Counted from the stretch's first letter, positions 7,662-19,410 are shown. The stretch is DNA of 64,000 bases from Cognatundibacterium rivi (GCF_018139565.1 NZ_JAGSPK010000002.1:806001-870000); one strand, 5' to 3'. Notes: generated by a model not told the origin, from the letters alone. Translations and numbers: made by a program.

Positions 7662-10067
7662 TTAATGCTTCACAACAGCAAGATCAGCGGCAGGCTCGTT
7701 TGATCCAGCTGCAACGGGAATTTCAGCGTCAACCAAAGGCTGCGGCTGGCGCTCCAATGCGATTTCTAACACCTTATCGATCCAACGCACCGGGATAATT
7801 TCCAGTTTGTTTTTTACATTATCAGGGATTTCAGTAAGATCTTTTGCGTTCTCCTCCGGAATTAAAACAGTTTTAATTCCGCCGCGATGCGCAGCCAGTA
7901 ATTTCTCTTTCAAACCACCAATTGGCAACACCTCACCACGCAAGGTAATCTCACCGGTCATCGCAACATCCGCCCGCACAGGAATTCCGGTGAACACAGA
8001 GACCAATGCAGTCGTCATCGCAATACCCGCTGAAGGACCGTCTTTAGGTGTTGCCCCTTCAGGTACGTGAATGTGAATATCACTCTTCTCAAAGACATCC
8101 GCTTTAATGCCCAAGCGCTGAGCTCGGCTACGCACAACCGTGCGGGCAGCTTCGATAGACTCTTTCATGACATCACCTAAAGTCCCGGTACGAATTACGC
8201 CACCTTTGCCGGGCATAGAAACAGCCTCGATAGTCAAAAGATCACCTCCAACTTCCGTCCACGCCAGACCAACTACCTGACCAATTTGGTTATCCTTGAC
8301 CGCAACACCAAAATCATAACGACGTACGCCCAAATATTTATCCAGGTTCTTGGAAGTAATCGTCGCTTTTTTCTCGCTCTTCTTCAGCAAAAGCATTTTA
8401 ACGACTTTACGGCATATCTTGGAAATTTCACGCTCAAGGGAACGAACACCAGCCTCCCTGGTGTAATAGCGAATAATGTCTCTGATCGCACTCTCTGCAA
8501 CGGTAATTTCCGTTTCTTTCAGTCCGTTATTTTTAATTTGTTTTTGCAGCAAATAACGCTGAGCAATACTGGTTTTCTCATCCTCTGTGTAACCAGAAAG
8601 ACGAATCACCTCCATCCTGTCCAACAACGCAGGAGGAATATTGTACGAGTTAGACGTAGCAACAAACATCACGTCGGACAGATCGAAATCGACTTCGATG
8701 TAATGATCTGAGAAAGTATGATTTTGCTCGGGATCGAGCACCTCCAGCAATGCAGACGAAGGATCGCCACGGAAATCCGCGCCCATTTTATCGACTTCAT
8801 CCAACAAAAAAAGTGGATTGCGAACACCAACCTTGGCCAGGCTCTGCAAAATTTTGCCTGGCATGGAGCCTATATAAGTACGGCGATGCCCACGAATCTC
8901 CGCCTCGTCACGCACACCACCAAGCGCCATGCGAACGAACTTGCGATTCGTTGCCCGGGCAATCGACTGACCTAGAGATGTTTTACCAACACCCGGAGGA
9001 CCGACCAGACACAGAATCGGGGCTTTTAACTTGTCCACGCGCTGTTGAACAGCAAGATACTCGAGAATGCGCTCTTTAACCTTATCCAAACCGTAATGCT
9101 CATCCTCCAGAACCTTCTCAGCATTTGTCAGATCGTTATTTACTTTGGATTTTTTCTTCCAAGGTAAACCAACAATAGTATCAATATAATTTCTGACAAC
9201 TGTTGCCTCAGCGGACATCGGTGACATCATTTTGAGTTTTTTCAACTCATTGAGTGCCTTGTCGCGGGCTTCTTTAGGCATTTTGGCAGCGATGATTTTT
9301 TTCTCAAGCTCATCGATATCCGCGCCCTCTTCGCCTTCGCCCAGTTCTTTCTGAATCGCTTTTACTTGTTCGTTCAGATAATACTCGCGCTGAGATTTCT
9401 CCATCTGGCGCTTCACGCGACCACGGATGCGTTTTTCCACCTGCAAGATATCGAGCTCACCTTCAAGCTGCCCAAGCAGATGCTCAAGCCTTTTGGCTAC
9501 ACTGAAAATTTCCAGGATAACTTGCTTTTGCTCTAACTTCAGAGGCAAGTGTGCGGCAATGGTATCCGCAAGACGACCAGCGTCATCAATGCCAGAGAGA
9601 GAGGCAAGAATTTCAGGTGGGATTTTTTTGTTCAGTTTTACGTATTGATCAAACTGCTGAACAATTGCACGGCGCATCGCTTCAACTTCGGAATCATCTT
9701 CCTCAACTGCTGCAACCGGCGTCACTTCAGCACTGAAGTGTGACTCAGAATCATGAATCTGGTGAACGCGGGCACGTTGAGCCCCCTCAACCAATACTTT
9801 TACTGTGCCATCAGGCAACTTCAACATTTGCAAAATATTGGCGATACAACCAATTTCATAAATATCGTCAGCCGAAGGTTCATCCTTCGCAGCGGCTTTT
9901 TGGGCAGCAAGCATAATGCTCTTCCCCTGCTCCATTGCAGCCTCCAAAGCCTTAATCGACTTTGGGCGCCCCACAAAAAGTGGAATAACCATATGGGGAA
10001 ACACAACCACGTCACGCAATGGCAGCAGCGGCAGTTGAATTTGCTCGGTAATTGAAGTAGTTGTCAT
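7662..10067 (-). CDS. lon: ATP-dependent protease Lon
   Basis: 801-residue cytosolic Lon protease that degrades damaged and regulatory proteins. The LON substrate domain opens with [23 protein letters not shown]; the AAA+ domain has Walker [12 protein letters not shown] near residue 360 and Walker [12 protein letters not shown]; the protease domain has the catalytic Ser in DGPSAGIAM and the Lys in [17 protein letters not shown] site precedes ATG 10067. Its position after clpX in the tig-clpP-clpX-lon order is conserved, but the terminator-like hairpin between clpX and lon suggests its own promoter. Confidence 0.98.
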   Translation of the reverse strand: MTTTSITEQIQLPLLPLRDVVVFPHMVIPLFVGRPKSIKALEAAMEQGKSIMLAAQKAAAKDEPSADDIYEIGCIANILQMLKLPDGTVKVLVEGAQRARVHQIHDSESHFSAEVTPVAAVEEDDSEVEAMRRAIVQQFDQYVKLNKKIPPEILASLSGIDDAGRLADTIAAHLPLKLEQKQVILEIFSVAKRLEHLLGQLEGELDILQVEKRIRGRVKRQMEKSQREYYLNEQVKAIQKELGEGEEGADIDELEKKIIAAKMPKEARDKALNELKKLKMMSPMSAEATVVRNYIDTIVGLPWKKKSKVNNDLTNAEKVLEDEHYGLDKVKERILEYLAVQQRVDKLKAPILCLVGPPGVGKTSLGQSIARATNRKFVRMALGGVRDEAEIRGHRRTYIGSMPGKILQSLAKVGVRNPLFLLDEVDKMGADFRGDPSSALLEVLDPEQNHTFSDHYIEVDFDLSDVMFVATSNSYNIPPALLDRMEVIRLSGYTEDEKTSIAQRYLLQKQIKNNGLKETEITVAESAIRDIIRYYTREAGVRSLEREISKICRKVVKMLLLKKSEKKATITSKNLDKYLGVRRYDFGVAVKDNQIGQVVGLAWTEVGGDLLTIEAVSMPGKGGVIRTGTLGDVMKESIEAARTVVRSRAQRLGIKADVFEKSDIHIHVPEGATPKDGPSAGIAMTTALVSVFTGIPVRADVAMTGEITLRGEVLPIGGLKEKLLAAHRGGIKTVLIPEENAKDLTEIPDNVKNKLEIIPVRWIDKVLEIALERQPQPLVDAEIPVAAGSNEPAADLAVVKH

Positions 10068-10248
10068 GGCGCACCTTTCATAAATACTAGTTGGTAATGT
10101 TGGCGCACAAGGCTAAAACACAAGCCCATTATCAGAAAAAACAATAAAAAAGCTACGCAGAGAGCTCCTCCGGGTAGCTTTGCGGCTGAAGCCATGTTTT
10201 TTCTTACTTCATTCTACTTCGATTAAAAAAAATGCGGTGAATAACCAT

Positions 10249-10279
10249 AAAAAAAAGGGGATATCTCCCCTTTTTTTTG
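10249..10279 (-). terminator. Terminator after clpX
   Basis: A short stem GGGGA / TCCCC with an A-run on one side and T8 on the other; it would end the clpX transcript before lon. Confidence 0.7.
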
Positions 10280-10286
10280 TAAAAAC

Positions 10287-11552
10287 TCAAGCTCCGGACA
10301 CTTTGGCTTGCTCGTGATAAATAAGCAAAGGCTTAGCACCGTTAGTGATAGTTCCCTCATCAATCACCACTTTTTCAACATTTTGGTGGCTAGGCAGATC
10401 GTACATAATATCCAGCAATGCATGCTCCAGGATTGATCTCAAACCACGCGCACCAGTTTTACGGGCAATCGCTTTTTTCGCAATTGCCTGCAAAGCAGCC
10501 GGGCGTATTTCAAGTTCAGTACCTTCCATTTCCAGCAATTTTGCATATTGCTTAATCAGCGCATTTTTTGGCTCAACCAGGATCTGAATCAATGCAGCTT
10601 CATCGAGTTCGTTGAGCGTTGCAATCACAGGCAAACGTCCGACCAACTCAGGAATCAAACCAAATTTAATCAAATCCTGTGGCTCAGCATCCTGCATCAT
10701 CTGACTTGCACTTTTTTCCGTCTGACTTTTAACACTGGCTGAAAAACCAATACTGCTACGCTCTGATCGGTCTGAAATAATCTTTGCCAGGCCATCAAAT
10801 GCACCACCACAAATAAACATGATGTTCGTGGTGTCAATTTGAATGAAATCCTGATTTGGATGCTTGCGACCACCTTGTGGCGGCACCGATGCCATCGTAC
10901 CTTCGATCAGTTTCAGAAGCGCCTGCTGCACGCCTTCGCCGGATACATCACGTGTAATTGATGGGTTGTCAGATTTACGGGAAATTTTATCAATCTCATC
11001 AATATATACGATGCCCTTCTGAGCACGTTCGACTTCATAATTGCAGTTCTGCAGCAATTTTTGAATGATATTTTCAACGTCCTCACCAACGTAACCCGCC
11101 TCGGTCAAGGTCGTCGCATCTGCGATCACAAACGGTACATTCAGCATGCGGGCAAGCGTCTGCGCCAGCAAAGTCTTACCAGAACCGGTAGGACCAACCA
11201 GCAAAATATTACTCTTGGCGAGCTCAACATCATCCTTTTTACCCAGATGCTTCAAACGCTTGTAATGATTGTAGACAGCGACCGCCAGAATACGCTTCGC
11301 ATTTGGCTGACCAATCACATACTGATCCAATAAATCGGTAATTTCCTGAGGAGTCGGCAGCTCAGTTTTCGCGTTCGCAATATTGTCAATTTCAGATACT
11401 TCATCGCGAATAATGTCATTGCACAAGTCTATGCACTCATCGCAAATAAAGACCGAAGGCCCTGCAATCAGCTTCTTAACCTCATGTTGACTCTTTCCGC
11501 AGAATGAGCAGTAGAGCAGTTTTTCACCGCTGGAGGATTTTTTATCGGGCAT
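10287..11552 (-). CDS. clpX: ClpX, ATPase subunit of ClpXP protease
   Basis: 421-residue AAA+ unfoldase that feeds substrates to ClpP. The N-terminal zinc-binding domain has four Cys (CSFCGKSQ and CDECIDLC); Walker A is [12 protein letters not shown] near residue 120, Walker B is [11 protein letters not shown]; the sensor-2 Arg is in [11 protein letters not shown]. The ClpP-docking loop IGF is visible in SSIGFSASV. It lies downstream of clpP on the same strand, separated by about 180 bp with a terminator. Confidence 0.98.
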   Translation of the reverse strand: MPDKKSSSGEKLLYCSFCGKSQHEVKKLIAGPSVFICDECIDLCNDIIRDEVSEIDNIANAKTELPTPQEITDLLDQYVIGQPNAKRILAVAVYNHYKRLKHLGKKDDVELAKSNILLVGPTGSGKTLLAQTLARMLNVPFVIADATTLTEAGYVGEDVENIIQKLLQNCNYEVERAQKGIVYIDEIDKISRKSDNPSITRDVSGEGVQQALLKLIEGTMASVPPQGGRKHPNQDFIQIDTTNIMFICGGAFDGLAKIISDRSERSSIGFSASVKSQTEKSASQMMQDAEPQDLIKFGLIPELVGRLPVIATLNELDEAALIQILVEPKNALIKQYAKLLEMEGTELEIRPAALQAIAKKAIARKTGARGLRSILEHALLDIMYDLPSHQNVEKVVIDEGTITNGAKPLLIYHEQAKVSGA

Positions 11553-11684
11553 GGTACGAATATGAGAAAAACAAATTAAATATAAATCGGAACGAGGAGC
11601 ATATTACCTGCAAAAACAGTTTTCGTCATTGCATGCACGAGATCCGGAAGTGCCGGGAAAATCGAATAATTTAACAAAGTAAAT

Positions 11685-11722
11685 AAAAAACGCCCGAACC
11701 TTTATAGGAACGGGCGTTTTTC
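11685..11722. terminator. Terminator between clpP and clpX
   Basis: Stem CGCCCG / CGGGCG with a 14-nt loop that contains CC/GG pairs, flanked by A6 and T5. In minus-strand orientation it follows clpP and could attenuate read-through into clpX. Confidence 0.75.
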
Positions 11723-11735
11723 TAATTCAAGCAGC

Positions 11736-12362
11736 TTAAGCGCGATGAGTCAAAACTTTATCAATTAACCCGTATTCAACAGCCGCATCAGCCGACATAA
11801 AATTATCACGATCAGTGTCTTTGGCAATCTGATCTAAGCTGCGTCCGGTGTTTTCCGCCAGAATGCCATTCAGACGTTCACGCAAGTACAAAATTTCACG
11901 CGCCTGAATCTCAATATCTGAAGCCTGCCCCTGCGCACCACCCAATGGTTGATGAATCATGATGCGGGAATTTGGCAAAGAGAATCGTTTACCTTTAGCA
12001 CCTGCCGCCAGTAAAAATGCCCCCATCGACGCAGCCAGACCAGTACACAATGTCGAGACATCTGGCTTGATGAACTGCATGGTGTCATAAATCGCCATCC
12101 CTGCAGAGACGGAGCCGCCTGGGGAATTAATGTAGAACGAAATATCCTTATCTGGATTTTCACTCTCCAAAAACAGCAACTGTGCGACAACCAGATTTGC
12201 AGTCTGATCATTCACCGGACCAACCAGGAAAATCACCCGTTCTTTCAACAAGCGGGAATAGATATCATAGGAACGTTCACCGCGCCCACTTTGCTCCACC
12301 ACCATAGGCACCATGCCCAGCATATTTGTATCCAACGCCGAATTACGGATGATGCCTGTCAT
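11736..12362 (-). CDS. clpP: ClpP protease proteolytic subunit
   Basis: 208-residue serine peptidase forming the tetradecameric ClpP barrel. The nucleophile Ser is in [11 protein letters not shown], the His in [10 protein letters not shown], and the third catalytic residue region is [20 protein letters not shown]. The short propeptide precedes [20 protein letters not shown]. An AAGGAA site precedes ATG 12362. It starts 19 bp after tig, so tig and clpP are probably one transcript. Confidence 0.98.
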   Translation of the reverse strand: MTGIIRNSALDTNMLGMVPMVVEQSGRGERSYDIYSRLLKERVIFLVGPVNDQTANLVVAQLLFLESENPDKDISFYINSPGGSVSAGMAIYDTMQFIKPDVSTLCTGLAASMGAFLLAAGAKGKRFSLPNSRIMIHQPLGGAQGQASDIEIQAREILYLRERLNGILAENTGRSLDQIAKDTDRDNFMSADAAVEYGLIDKVLTHRA

Positions 12363-12381
12363 GTGATTTTCCTTTTAAAAC

Positions 12382-13731
12382 TTATGCTTGTGCGTTATTG
12401 CCCATCAACTCATCGAAAGGCAGTGTTTTTTCAGTCACTTTCGACTTACCGAGAACATAGTTAACGACGTTTTCTTCTAATACAAGGGCTTCAACTTCTG
12501 CAAGGCGATTACGATCGCTGTAGTAGTACTTCACTACTTGCTGTGGATCTTCGTAGCTTTGTGCGAAATCTTCAACCTGAGCCTTGATCTGCTCTGCAGT
12601 TGCCTGCAAATTATTAACCTTGACCAATTCAGCCAGAATCAGACCCAGACGGACACGGCGCTCTGCTTGTACATTGAACATCTCAATCGGGAATGGAACG
12701 TCTTTCACGTTCATGCCACGTTGAGCCATATCCTGACGCGTCATTTCAGCCAGACGCTCACTGTCTTGCGCAACCAAAGAAGTCGGAACATCAAATGTTA
12801 CCGCTTTAACCAAAGCGTCCATCACGCTTTCTTTTGTTTTCGCTTTAACGCGGCCTTTAACTTCACGTTCGAGGTTTTCTTTGATGTCAGTGCGCATCTT
12901 AACCAGATCGCCATCTTCAACGCCAAGCATCTTAGCAAATTCAGCATCAACTTCAGGCAAATGCGCCCACTCCAGTTTTGTCAGAGTGATGGTAAATTCT
13001 GCAGTTTTACCGGCAACATCTTTGCCATGATAATCTTCTGGGAACGCCAACGGGAACGTTTTAGATTCGCCAACTTTCAAGCCAACAGTCGCTGTTTCGA
13101 ACTCTGGCAACATGCGGCCTTCGCCTAACACGAAAGCGAAACCTTCTGCTTTACCACCAGCAAATTCAACGCCGTCAATCTTACCAACGAAATCAACAGT
13201 AACACGGTCGCCGTTTTGTGCGGACTGCTCTGCGCCACCGTCACCATGCGCACCCTGCTCGCCTTTAACGTGGAAATGTACTCGTTGCTTGCGCAGGATA
13301 TCAATCGTTTTATCGATCTCTGCATCAGTCACGTCAGATTTGACCTGCTCAACTTCAGCAGCAGACAAATCACCAACAACCACTTCTGGGTAAACTTCGA
13401 AAGTCGCAGTGAAAGCCAGAGTGCCTTCAGCAACACCTTCACCTGTTTTTGGTTCGATGTTTGGGTAACCAGCAACACGCAGATTGCTTTCACCAACAGC
13501 AGCAGCAAAAGCCTGACCGACTTTATCGTTCAGCACTTCTGTTTCAACCTGGTAACCGTATTGAGCGGCAACCATCTTCATTGGCACTTTGCCTGGACGG
13601 AAGCCAGGTGCTTTTGCTGTGCGTGCGCGCACCTTCAAACGTTTTTCAACTTCTGATTGCACATCAGCGATCGGGAAGGAAATTGTAAGGCGGCGTTCCA
13701 ATTTATCTAAAGTTTCGACTGCAGTTGCCAT
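12382..13731 (-). CDS. tig: Trigger factor, ribosome-associated chaperone
   Basis: 449-residue peptidyl-prolyl isomerase and chaperone at the ribosome exit tunnel. The ribosome-binding signature is [12 protein letters not shown] near residue 45; the FKBP-type isomerase domain ([21 protein letters not shown]) spans about 160-250; the C-terminal helical arms follow. An acidic/Gly insert ([19 protein letters not shown]) precedes the isomerase domain. The open frame extends to 13794 into the tRNA-Leu flank, but [14 protein letters not shown] at 13731 is the family start. Confidence 0.96.
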   Translation of the reverse strand: MATAVETLDKLERRLTISFPIADVQSEVEKRLKVRARTAKAPGFRPGKVPMKMVAAQYGYQVETEVLNDKVGQAFAAAVGESNLRVAGYPNIEPKTGEGVAEGTLAFTATFEVYPEVVVGDLSAAEVEQVKSDVTDAEIDKTIDILRKQRVHFHVKGEQGAHGDGGAEQSAQNGDRVTVDFVGKIDGVEFAGGKAEGFAFVLGEGRMLPEFETATVGLKVGESKTFPLAFPEDYHGKDVAGKTAEFTITLTKLEWAHLPEVDAEFAKMLGVEDGDLVKMRTDIKENLEREVKGRVKAKTKESVMDALVKAVTFDVPTSLVAQDSERLAEMTRQDMAQRGMNVKDVPFPIEMFNVQAERRVRLGLILAELVKVNNLQATAEQIKAQVEDFAQSYEDPQQVVKYYYSDRNRLAEVEALVLEENVVNYVLGKSKVTEKTLPFDELMGNNAQA

Positions 13732-13759
13732 GAAAATCGTCCAAATAGTAAAAATTCTG

Positions 13760-13846
13760 TGGTGCGAGGAGGGGGACTCGAACCCCCACACCATTGCTGG
13801 CGTCAGGACCTAAACCTGGTGCGTCTACCAATTTCGCCATCCTCGC
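13760..13846 (-). tRNA. tRNA-Leu (anticodon TAG)
   Basis: On the minus strand the sequence starts GCGAGGATGGCGAAATTGG and ends with a genomically encoded CCA. It has acceptor pairing GCGAGGA/TCCTCGC, an anticodon loop TTTAGGT giving UAG, a long variable arm as in all tRNA-Leu, and a GGTTCGAGTCC T-loop. Length is 87 nt. It lies directly upstream of tig. Confidence 0.97.
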
Positions 13847-13894
13847 GGGATGAGTTATGTTACTTACCGGCACATCCGACGCGTCCGGCACAAA

Positions 13895-13930
13895 AGCAAA
13901 GGGCGACCCGAACATCAAGCGTCGCCCAAA
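13895..13930 (-). terminator. Probable terminator after the RND efflux operon
   Basis: Inverted repeat GGGCGAC / GTCGCCC with a 13-nt loop; on the minus strand it is followed by TTTGCTTTT. It lies 140 bp past the RND pump stop, upstream of the tRNA-Leu. Confidence 0.5.
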
Positions 13931-14069
13931 ACTATTAAATAGTGGCATTACAACTCCAACCCGTAATTCTACTGGATTTTGTAAGCCCGTGCCTTATTTT
14001 TTTAATGCTTCAAAAAAAACATTTCAGGCAACTTAGTTTCGGTTACCTGAAACACCCATCGCTCTATGC

Positions 14070-17000
14070 TTACGTCGGCTTTTTAACGCGGAACCATGCC
14101 GCATACAATGCCGGTAAAAACAGCAAAGTCAGACCGGTTGCAATGATTAACCCCCCCATAATTGCGACGGCCATTGGCCCCCAGAATACCGAGCGGGATA
14201 AAGGAATCATCGCCAGCACTGCCGCTGCTGCAGTCAGAATGATAGGCCGGAACCGCCGCACAGCCGATTCAACAATCGCAGTCCAGACATCTGAGCCCTC
14301 CTGGATATCCTGCTCAATCTGATCAATCAGAATGACCGAATTACGGATAATCATACCGAACAAAGCAATGACGCCCAGTTGAGCCACAAAACCAAACGGT
14401 CTTTGCAGCACCAGCAATGCCAGCGCCGCCCCTGCCAATCCGAGCGGCCCAGTAAGGAAGACCAGAATGACGCGGGAAAAACTATGCAACTGCAACATTA
14501 ACAGCGTAAAAATGATAAACACGACTAACGGTACATTTGCAGCAATCGATTCCTGCGCCTTACCACTATCCGCTGCAGCGCCCGCCAATTCAACCTTATA
14601 GCCAGGCGGCAAGGCCGCCTGAATATCATGCAACTGTGGTGCGATCTGGCTTGATACGGTCGGCCCCTGAATGCCATCAACCACATCCGACTGCACGGTA
14701 ACAGCCCATTCCCGCCCCTCGCGCCAGACTACACCCGGCTCCCAGACCAGCTTGATCGTTGCGATCTGAGACAAAGGAACTGATTTTCCGCTAGCAGTAG
14801 GGATATTCGCATTATTCAATGCATTCACAGTTGAACGCTCATCAACTGGCTGACGCACCACCATGTCGATTAATTTATTACCATCGCGGAATTGCCCGAC
14901 AGTTGTACCGCTCAGTATCGTATTCGCTGCGCGCATAACGCTTTGCGATGTCACGCCCAATACTCGCAACTTATCCTGATCCAGATCGATACGCGCCACT
15001 TTTACCGACTCATTCCAGTTGTCGTTCACGCCAATTGCATTCGGATTCGCCATCATGACTTGCTTTACCTGATCCGCAATCTCGCGCACCTTCGCCACTT
15101 CCAGACCTGTCACGCGGAATTGCACAGGATAAGGAACCGGCGGTCCGTTCGGCAGCAATTTCACGCGTCCGCGTACCTCTGGGAAATCTTTCTTAAAAAT
15201 ATCGACGATTTTTAAGCGCAACGCCTCCCTCGCCTTTAAATCTTTCGGCAACACAACCAGTTGTGCCACATTCGTTTGGGGAAAAATCTGATCCAGCGGC
15301 AGATAGAAACGAGGACTACCGGTTCCCACATAACTCGTCACACTGGATACACCCTCCTGTTGCCGCACAAAATTTTCAAACTTCTTAGTCTGAGCTTCAG
15401 TAGCCGCAAATGAAGAACCTTCCGGCAACCACAGTTCCACCATCAATTCAGGGCGATTTGAATCCGGGAAAAATTGCTGCTCGATAAATTTGAAGCCAAA
15501 TACCCCAAGACCAAACACACCCAAAGTAATGGCAATCGTCAGCTTGCGCCACTCAACACACCAATTTACCAGGGCACGAAAACGGTTATAAAACGGTGAG
15601 TCAAACAGCTCATGATGGTGATTATCATTGACGTTATGCGGCTTCACCTTTAACAAGAGATAACCAAGATAAGGAGTAAACAGGACCGCTGCCAGCCACG
15701 AAATAATCAGGGCCAGCGCATTTACTGAGAACATCGAAAATGTGTATTCCCCCGCTGCTGATTTTGCCAGACCGATAGGTAAAAAGCCGGCTGCCGTAAT
15801 CAGCGTTCCTGTTAGCATCGGCATCGCGGTTGATGTGTAGGCGAAGGTCGCAGCATCAAAGCGAGAGAAGCCCTCCTCCATCTTGCGCACCATCATTTCC
15901 ACCGCAATAATCGCATCATCGACCAGCAGACCAAGCGCAATAATCAAGGCGCCAAGTGAAATCTTATGCAAATCGATATCGAAGATACGCATAAATAAGA
16001 AGGTAATCGCCAACACCAGAGGAATCGTCAGACCAACAACAAGGCCTGGCCAGATGTCGAGACGGAAAGGTTTGGTATGCAAACCAAGCGACAGAAAACT
16101 GACCGCAAGCACAATGACGACCGCCTCAATCAACGTATGCAAAAACTCGCCGACGGACTCTTTCACCGCGTCAGGCTGATTTGTCACCTGCTCCAGTTGT
16201 ATGCCTACCGGAAGTTTTGCCTTGATCGTGCGGACATCCGCTTGTAAATACTTGCCCAGCTCAATGATATTGCCGCCTTTTTCCATAGAAATACCGAGGC
16301 CGATCACTTCCTTGCCGTTAAAGCGCATTTTGTCTTGCGGCGGATTTTTATACTCGCGCTTTACAGTCGCAAAATCTCCAAGACGGAAAGTCGTGCCGTT
16401 GGCACGCAATTGCAGATTTTCCAGATCCTTCACTTTCATCAAGGCACCGGAAACGCGGACTTGCAGATTATCGGTTGATGTTGTCAGGACGCCTGTGCTT
16501 TCAATGCCATTTTGCGAACCGATCTGAGAAACGATGGCATCGAAAGAAATACCCAGTTGGGAAAATTTCTTTTGAGAGAATTCGATATTCAGTTTTTCAT
16601 CCTGCACGCCGAACAATTCCACCTTCGACACTGACGGGATACGCAAGAATTGCTGACGAACGAAATCGGCATATTCCTTTACCTCTTCGTATGTGAAGCC
16701 GTCACCTGACAGCGCAAAAATAGAGCCGTAGGTATCACCAAATTCATCATTAAAGAAAGGGCCAATCACGCCCGGCGGTAAGGTGCCTTTGATATCGCCG
16801 ATCTTCTTACGCACCTGATACCAGGATTGTGCCGTTTCTTTCGGCGGCGTGGATTCACGCAACTGCAGAATAATCAGTGTTTCACCCGGCTTGGAATAAC
16901 TGCGGATACGATCTATATACGGCGTTTCCTGCAACTTTTTTTCCAGCTTATCCGTCACCTGCTCGGCCATCTGCAAAGCGGTGGCGCCCGGCCACATTGC

Positions 17001-17165
17001 ACGAACAACCATCGCACGGAAAGTGAATGGCGGATCTTCATCCTGCCCCAGCTTTGCATAGCTGAAAATCCCGCCAAGCAACAGTACAACAATCAGATAG
17101 CGAATCAGCGGAATATGCTCAAGCGCCCAACCCGATAAATTAAAACCTTTCGACGAATTGCTCAT
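14070..17165 (-). CDS. RND efflux pump inner-membrane permease (AcrB/HAE-1 type)
   Basis: 1031-residue proton-driven transporter with the RND layout: TM1 near the N-terminus (IPLIRYLIVVLLLGGIF), a large periplasmic loop, a TM2-6 block, a second periplasmic loop and a final TM block. The proton-relay Asp pair is in ALGLLVDDAIIAVE (TM4). The start FSYAKLGQDEDPPFTFRAM is typical of the AcrB/TriC-like group. Its ATG overlaps the adaptor stop in ATGA, so the two are translationally coupled. No outer-membrane channel gene lies nearby, so a shared TolC-type channel is likely. Substrates cannot be told from sequence; metal efflux (Czc type) is less likely. Confidence 0.93.
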   Translation of the reverse strand: MSNSSKGFNLSGWALEHIPLIRYLIVVLLLGGIFSYAKLGQDEDPPFTFRAMVVRAMWPGATALQMAEQVTDKLEKKLQETPYIDRIRSYSKPGETLIILQLRESTPPKETAQSWYQVRKKIGDIKGTLPPGVIGPFFNDEFGDTYGSIFALSGDGFTYEEVKEYADFVRQQFLRIPSVSKVELFGVQDEKLNIEFSQKKFSQLGISFDAIVSQIGSQNGIESTGVLTTSTDNLQVRVSGALMKVKDLENLQLRANGTTFRLGDFATVKREYKNPPQDKMRFNGKEVIGLGISMEKGGNIIELGKYLQADVRTIKAKLPVGIQLEQVTNQPDAVKESVGEFLHTLIEAVVIVLAVSFLSLGLHTKPFRLDIWPGLVVGLTIPLVLAITFLFMRIFDIDLHKISLGALIIALGLLVDDAIIAVEMMVRKMEEGFSRFDAATFAYTSTAMPMLTGTLITAAGFLPIGLAKSAAGEYTFSMFSVNALALIISWLAAVLFTPYLGYLLLKVKPHNVNDNHHHELFDSPFYNRFRALVNWCVEWRKLTIAITLGVFGLGVFGFKFIEQQFFPDSNRPELMVELWLPEGSSFAATEAQTKKFENFVRQQEGVSSVTSYVGTGSPRFYLPLDQIFPQTNVAQLVVLPKDLKAREALRLKIVDIFKKDFPEVRGRVKLLPNGPPVPYPVQFRVTGLEVAKVREIADQVKQVMMANPNAIGVNDNWNESVKVARIDLDQDKLRVLGVTSQSVMRAANTILSGTTVGQFRDGNKLIDMVVRQPVDERSTVNALNNANIPTASGKSVPLSQIATIKLVWEPGVVWREGREWAVTVQSDVVDGIQGPTVSSQIAPQLHDIQAALPPGYKVELAGAAADSGKAQESIAANVPLVVFIIFTLLMLQLHSFSRVILVFLTGPLGLAGAALALLVLQRPFGFVAQLGVIALFGMIIRNSVILIDQIEQDIQEGSDVWTAIVESAVRRFRPIILTAAAAVLAMIPLSRSVFWGPMAVAIMGGLIIATGLTLLFLPALYAAWFRVKKPT

Positions 17166-18379
17166 TGAGAAGCTCCCACCGCGGAGGCTGTCGCTGCCGT
17201 CACTGGCGGCTTGGTTGCCGGCGCCTTTACTGTCGTGGACTCCGCGCCCAGAATACTGACTTTCTGCCCTGGTTTTAATAAATTAACGCCTGCCGTCACA
17301 ACCTGCTGACCAGAAGAAATTCCGCTGGCAATCAACACCTCTTCGCCCGATGTGCCAGTCAGTTTCACTGGTACCAGCTTGACCACGCCACCACTGACGA
17401 TCCAGACCGCTGTCTGCCCTTTATCCTGAAATAAAGCTGTGGCCGGCAGTTTGAATACCGGAGTGGAATTCGGTGCGACGAAGCTGACATTGGCCGTCAT
17501 ACCGAGACGCACATCTTTTGCATCCGCAGGCAAACTGACTTTAGCCAGATAAGTACGCGTCACCGCATCCGCGACCGGTGACAATTCACGTAACTTACCC
17601 GGCAATGCCAATGTTGGATCAGCCCATAAGCCGACCTTGATATCACTCATCTGCCGTATGGTATTGATTTTGTTTTCCGGAATACCGACCAGCACATCCA
17701 TTTCGCCGGATTGCGCAACCCGGACAACCGGGGTTCCCGCAGCCACAACTTGCCCAACCTCTGCGTCAATCCCGGTGACAACACCGTCGACATCTGCGAT
17801 CAGCGTCGCATAGCCCGCCTGATTACTCTGATTTTTAAAGCCGGCTGTTGCCTGCTCAAAACTCGCATGCGCAGCCTTATACGCGACCTCTTTACTATCG
17901 AGCACAGCAGCGGCAACGAAATTCTTAGCGCGCAATTCCTGATAACGCTTCAAATCTGCCAGAGCAAGATCGCGATTACTTTCTGCTGCTGTCAACGCTG
18001 CTTTCGCCTGTGTTTGTGCCAGCAGCAAATCCTGCGGATCAAGTTGCATCAGCAACTGACCGCGCTTCACCACCGTACCCAACTCCACCTTGCGTTGAAC
18101 GATCTTGCCGCCGACCCGAAAGCCGAGGCGGGATTCTATTCGCGGACGCACTTCGCCGGATAATTCAAATGCCACATCAGAAGTGGTATTGGCCGCTGTG
18201 ACCACACGCACTGGCCGCACGTCCTCGGTTTTCTCAACCGGCTTGGAACAGGCCACCAACAAACTCAAGATAGAAAGCGCAGCAAGCGCCCGCGACGAGG
18301 ATAAACCTGAGTGACGCATTTTGACGCGATTGACAACGGGGGACGCGTCAGCGAACACGGGAGTTTTTAGTGTTAACAC
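17162..18379 (-). CDS. RND efflux periplasmic adaptor, lipoprotein
   Basis: 405-residue membrane-fusion protein partner of the adjacent RND permease. It has a lipobox (SLLVAC, Cys about residue 44 from the GTG), a lipoyl/barrel-sandwich segment split by an alpha hairpin (LQLDPQDLLLAQTQAKAALTAAE), a beta-barrel domain and a Pro/Ala/Thr-rich C-terminus. The GTG at 18379 is preceded by AAAGGA at good spacing, whereas ATG 18319 (MRHSGLSSSRALA) gives a more usual 24-residue signal peptide but has no visible ribosome site; both starts are possible. The stop overlaps the permease start by 4 bp. Confidence 0.92.
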   Translation of the reverse strand: MLTLKTPVFADASPVVNRVKMRHSGLSSSRALAALSILSLLVACSKPVEKTEDVRPVRVVTAANTTSDVAFELSGEVRPRIESRLGFRVGGKIVQRKVELGTVVKRGQLLMQLDPQDLLLAQTQAKAALTAAESNRDLALADLKRYQELRAKNFVAAAVLDSKEVAYKAAHASFEQATAGFKNQSNQAGYATLIADVDGVVTGIDAEVGQVVAAGTPVVRVAQSGEMDVLVGIPENKINTIRQMSDIKVGLWADPTLALPGKLRELSPVADAVTRTYLAKVSLPADAKDVRLGMTANVSFVAPNSTPVFKLPATALFQDKGQTAVWIVSGGVVKLVPVKLTGTSGEEVLIASGISSGQQVVTAGVNLLKPGQKVSILGAESTTVKAPATKPPVTAATASAVGASQ

Positions 18380-18565
18380 AAAAGTTTTCCTTTACTATGC
18401 GGACTGAATGAGGCGGCAGGCAATCAGATGACATATTCGTCATTACCACAACGAATTGCAACTGATAGGACTGATTTTAAATAAATGACTGGCTGGTTAT
18501 TTATTATAATTAAGGCCAACCTCTTTGCCAATGACTTTTCGGTCATTAAGAATTTATACCCACTT

Positions 18566-19387
18566 ATGTCCGTTGAACACTACGAAAATTTTCCTGTTGC
18601 ATCAATCTTACTTCCACCGCATTTACGACCGGCAGTCGAGGTCATTTATGCGTTTGCCCGCAGTGCAGACGATATTGCGGACGAGGGAGATGCCACGCCT
18701 GAACAGCGTCTGACGGCGCTCAGCGCGTATGAGCAGGAACTCGACTTCATTGAGCAAAACAGCAACAGTAGCCAGCCCATGTTCATCGCTCTGGCTGATG
18801 TTATCCGACAACACCAACTGCCGTTGCAGGCCTTCCGCGATTTGCTTTCGGCATTTAAGCAGGACGTGGTCGCCACCCGTTATGCTGATTTCGAACTGTT
18901 GCAAGATTACTGCCGTCGCTCGGCCAATCCGGTCGGTCGGATCATGCTACATCTGTATCGTGCGGCAACGCCAGAAAACATCCGCGACTCGGATGCGATT
19001 TGCTCGGCACTACAATTGATTAATTTCTGGCAGGATGTCGCGATTGATTGGAAAAAACAGCGCATCTATCTGCCGCAAACTGACATGCAAACCTTCGGCA
19101 TCAGCGAGCAGGATATCGCCAATCAGAAGATGAACGCAGCCTGGCAAGCGCTGATGCAATTTCAAACCGCACGCGCGCGTCAGATGATGCTCTCAGGCAG
19201 CGGGCTGGCAACACGCCTTCCTGGTCGCATCGGTTGGGAGCTGCGCTTAGTCATTCAAGGCGGTCTGCGCATCATAGAGAAAATTGAAGCCGTGAAAGGT
19301 GATGTGTTCCACCATAGGCCAACGCTGAAGGCAAAGGATTGGCTGGTGCTGAGCTGGCGCGCATTGCGAATGTCGTCCAGAAACTGA
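18566..19387 (+). CDS. hpnC: Squalene synthase HpnC
   Basis: 273-residue trans-isoprenyl diphosphate synthase-like protein. It opens MSVEHYENFPVASILLPPHLRPA, the HpnC type, with the first Asp-rich motif in ARSADDIADEGD and the second region in INFWQDVAIDWKKQRIYLP. In the HpnCDE route, HpnD makes presqualene diphosphate, HpnC converts it to hydroxysqualene and HpnE reduces that to squalene. The frame extends upstream to 18485, but the family start is ATG 18566. Unusually, three unrelated genes separate it from hpnD. Confidence 0.92.
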   Translation: MSVEHYENFPVASILLPPHLRPAVEVIYAFARSADDIADEGDATPEQRLTALSAYEQELDFIEQNSNSSQPMFIALADVIRQHQLPLQAFRDLLSAFKQDVVATRYADFELLQDYCRRSANPVGRIMLHLYRAATPENIRDSDAICSALQLINFWQDVAIDWKKQRIYLPQTDMQTFGISEQDIANQKMNAAWQALMQFQTARARQMMLSGSGLATRLPGRIGWELRLVIQGGLRIIEKIEAVKGDVFHHRPTLKAKDWLVLSWRALRMSSRN

Positions 19388-19410
19388 TTCAGCGCCAATT
19401 TCAGTGCCAA

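Noticed and set aside
10149-10181. Inverted repeat AAAGCTAC / GTAGCTTT upstream of lon
   Set aside because: The loop is long (17 nt) and the arms have no T-run in the right place; not called a terminator.
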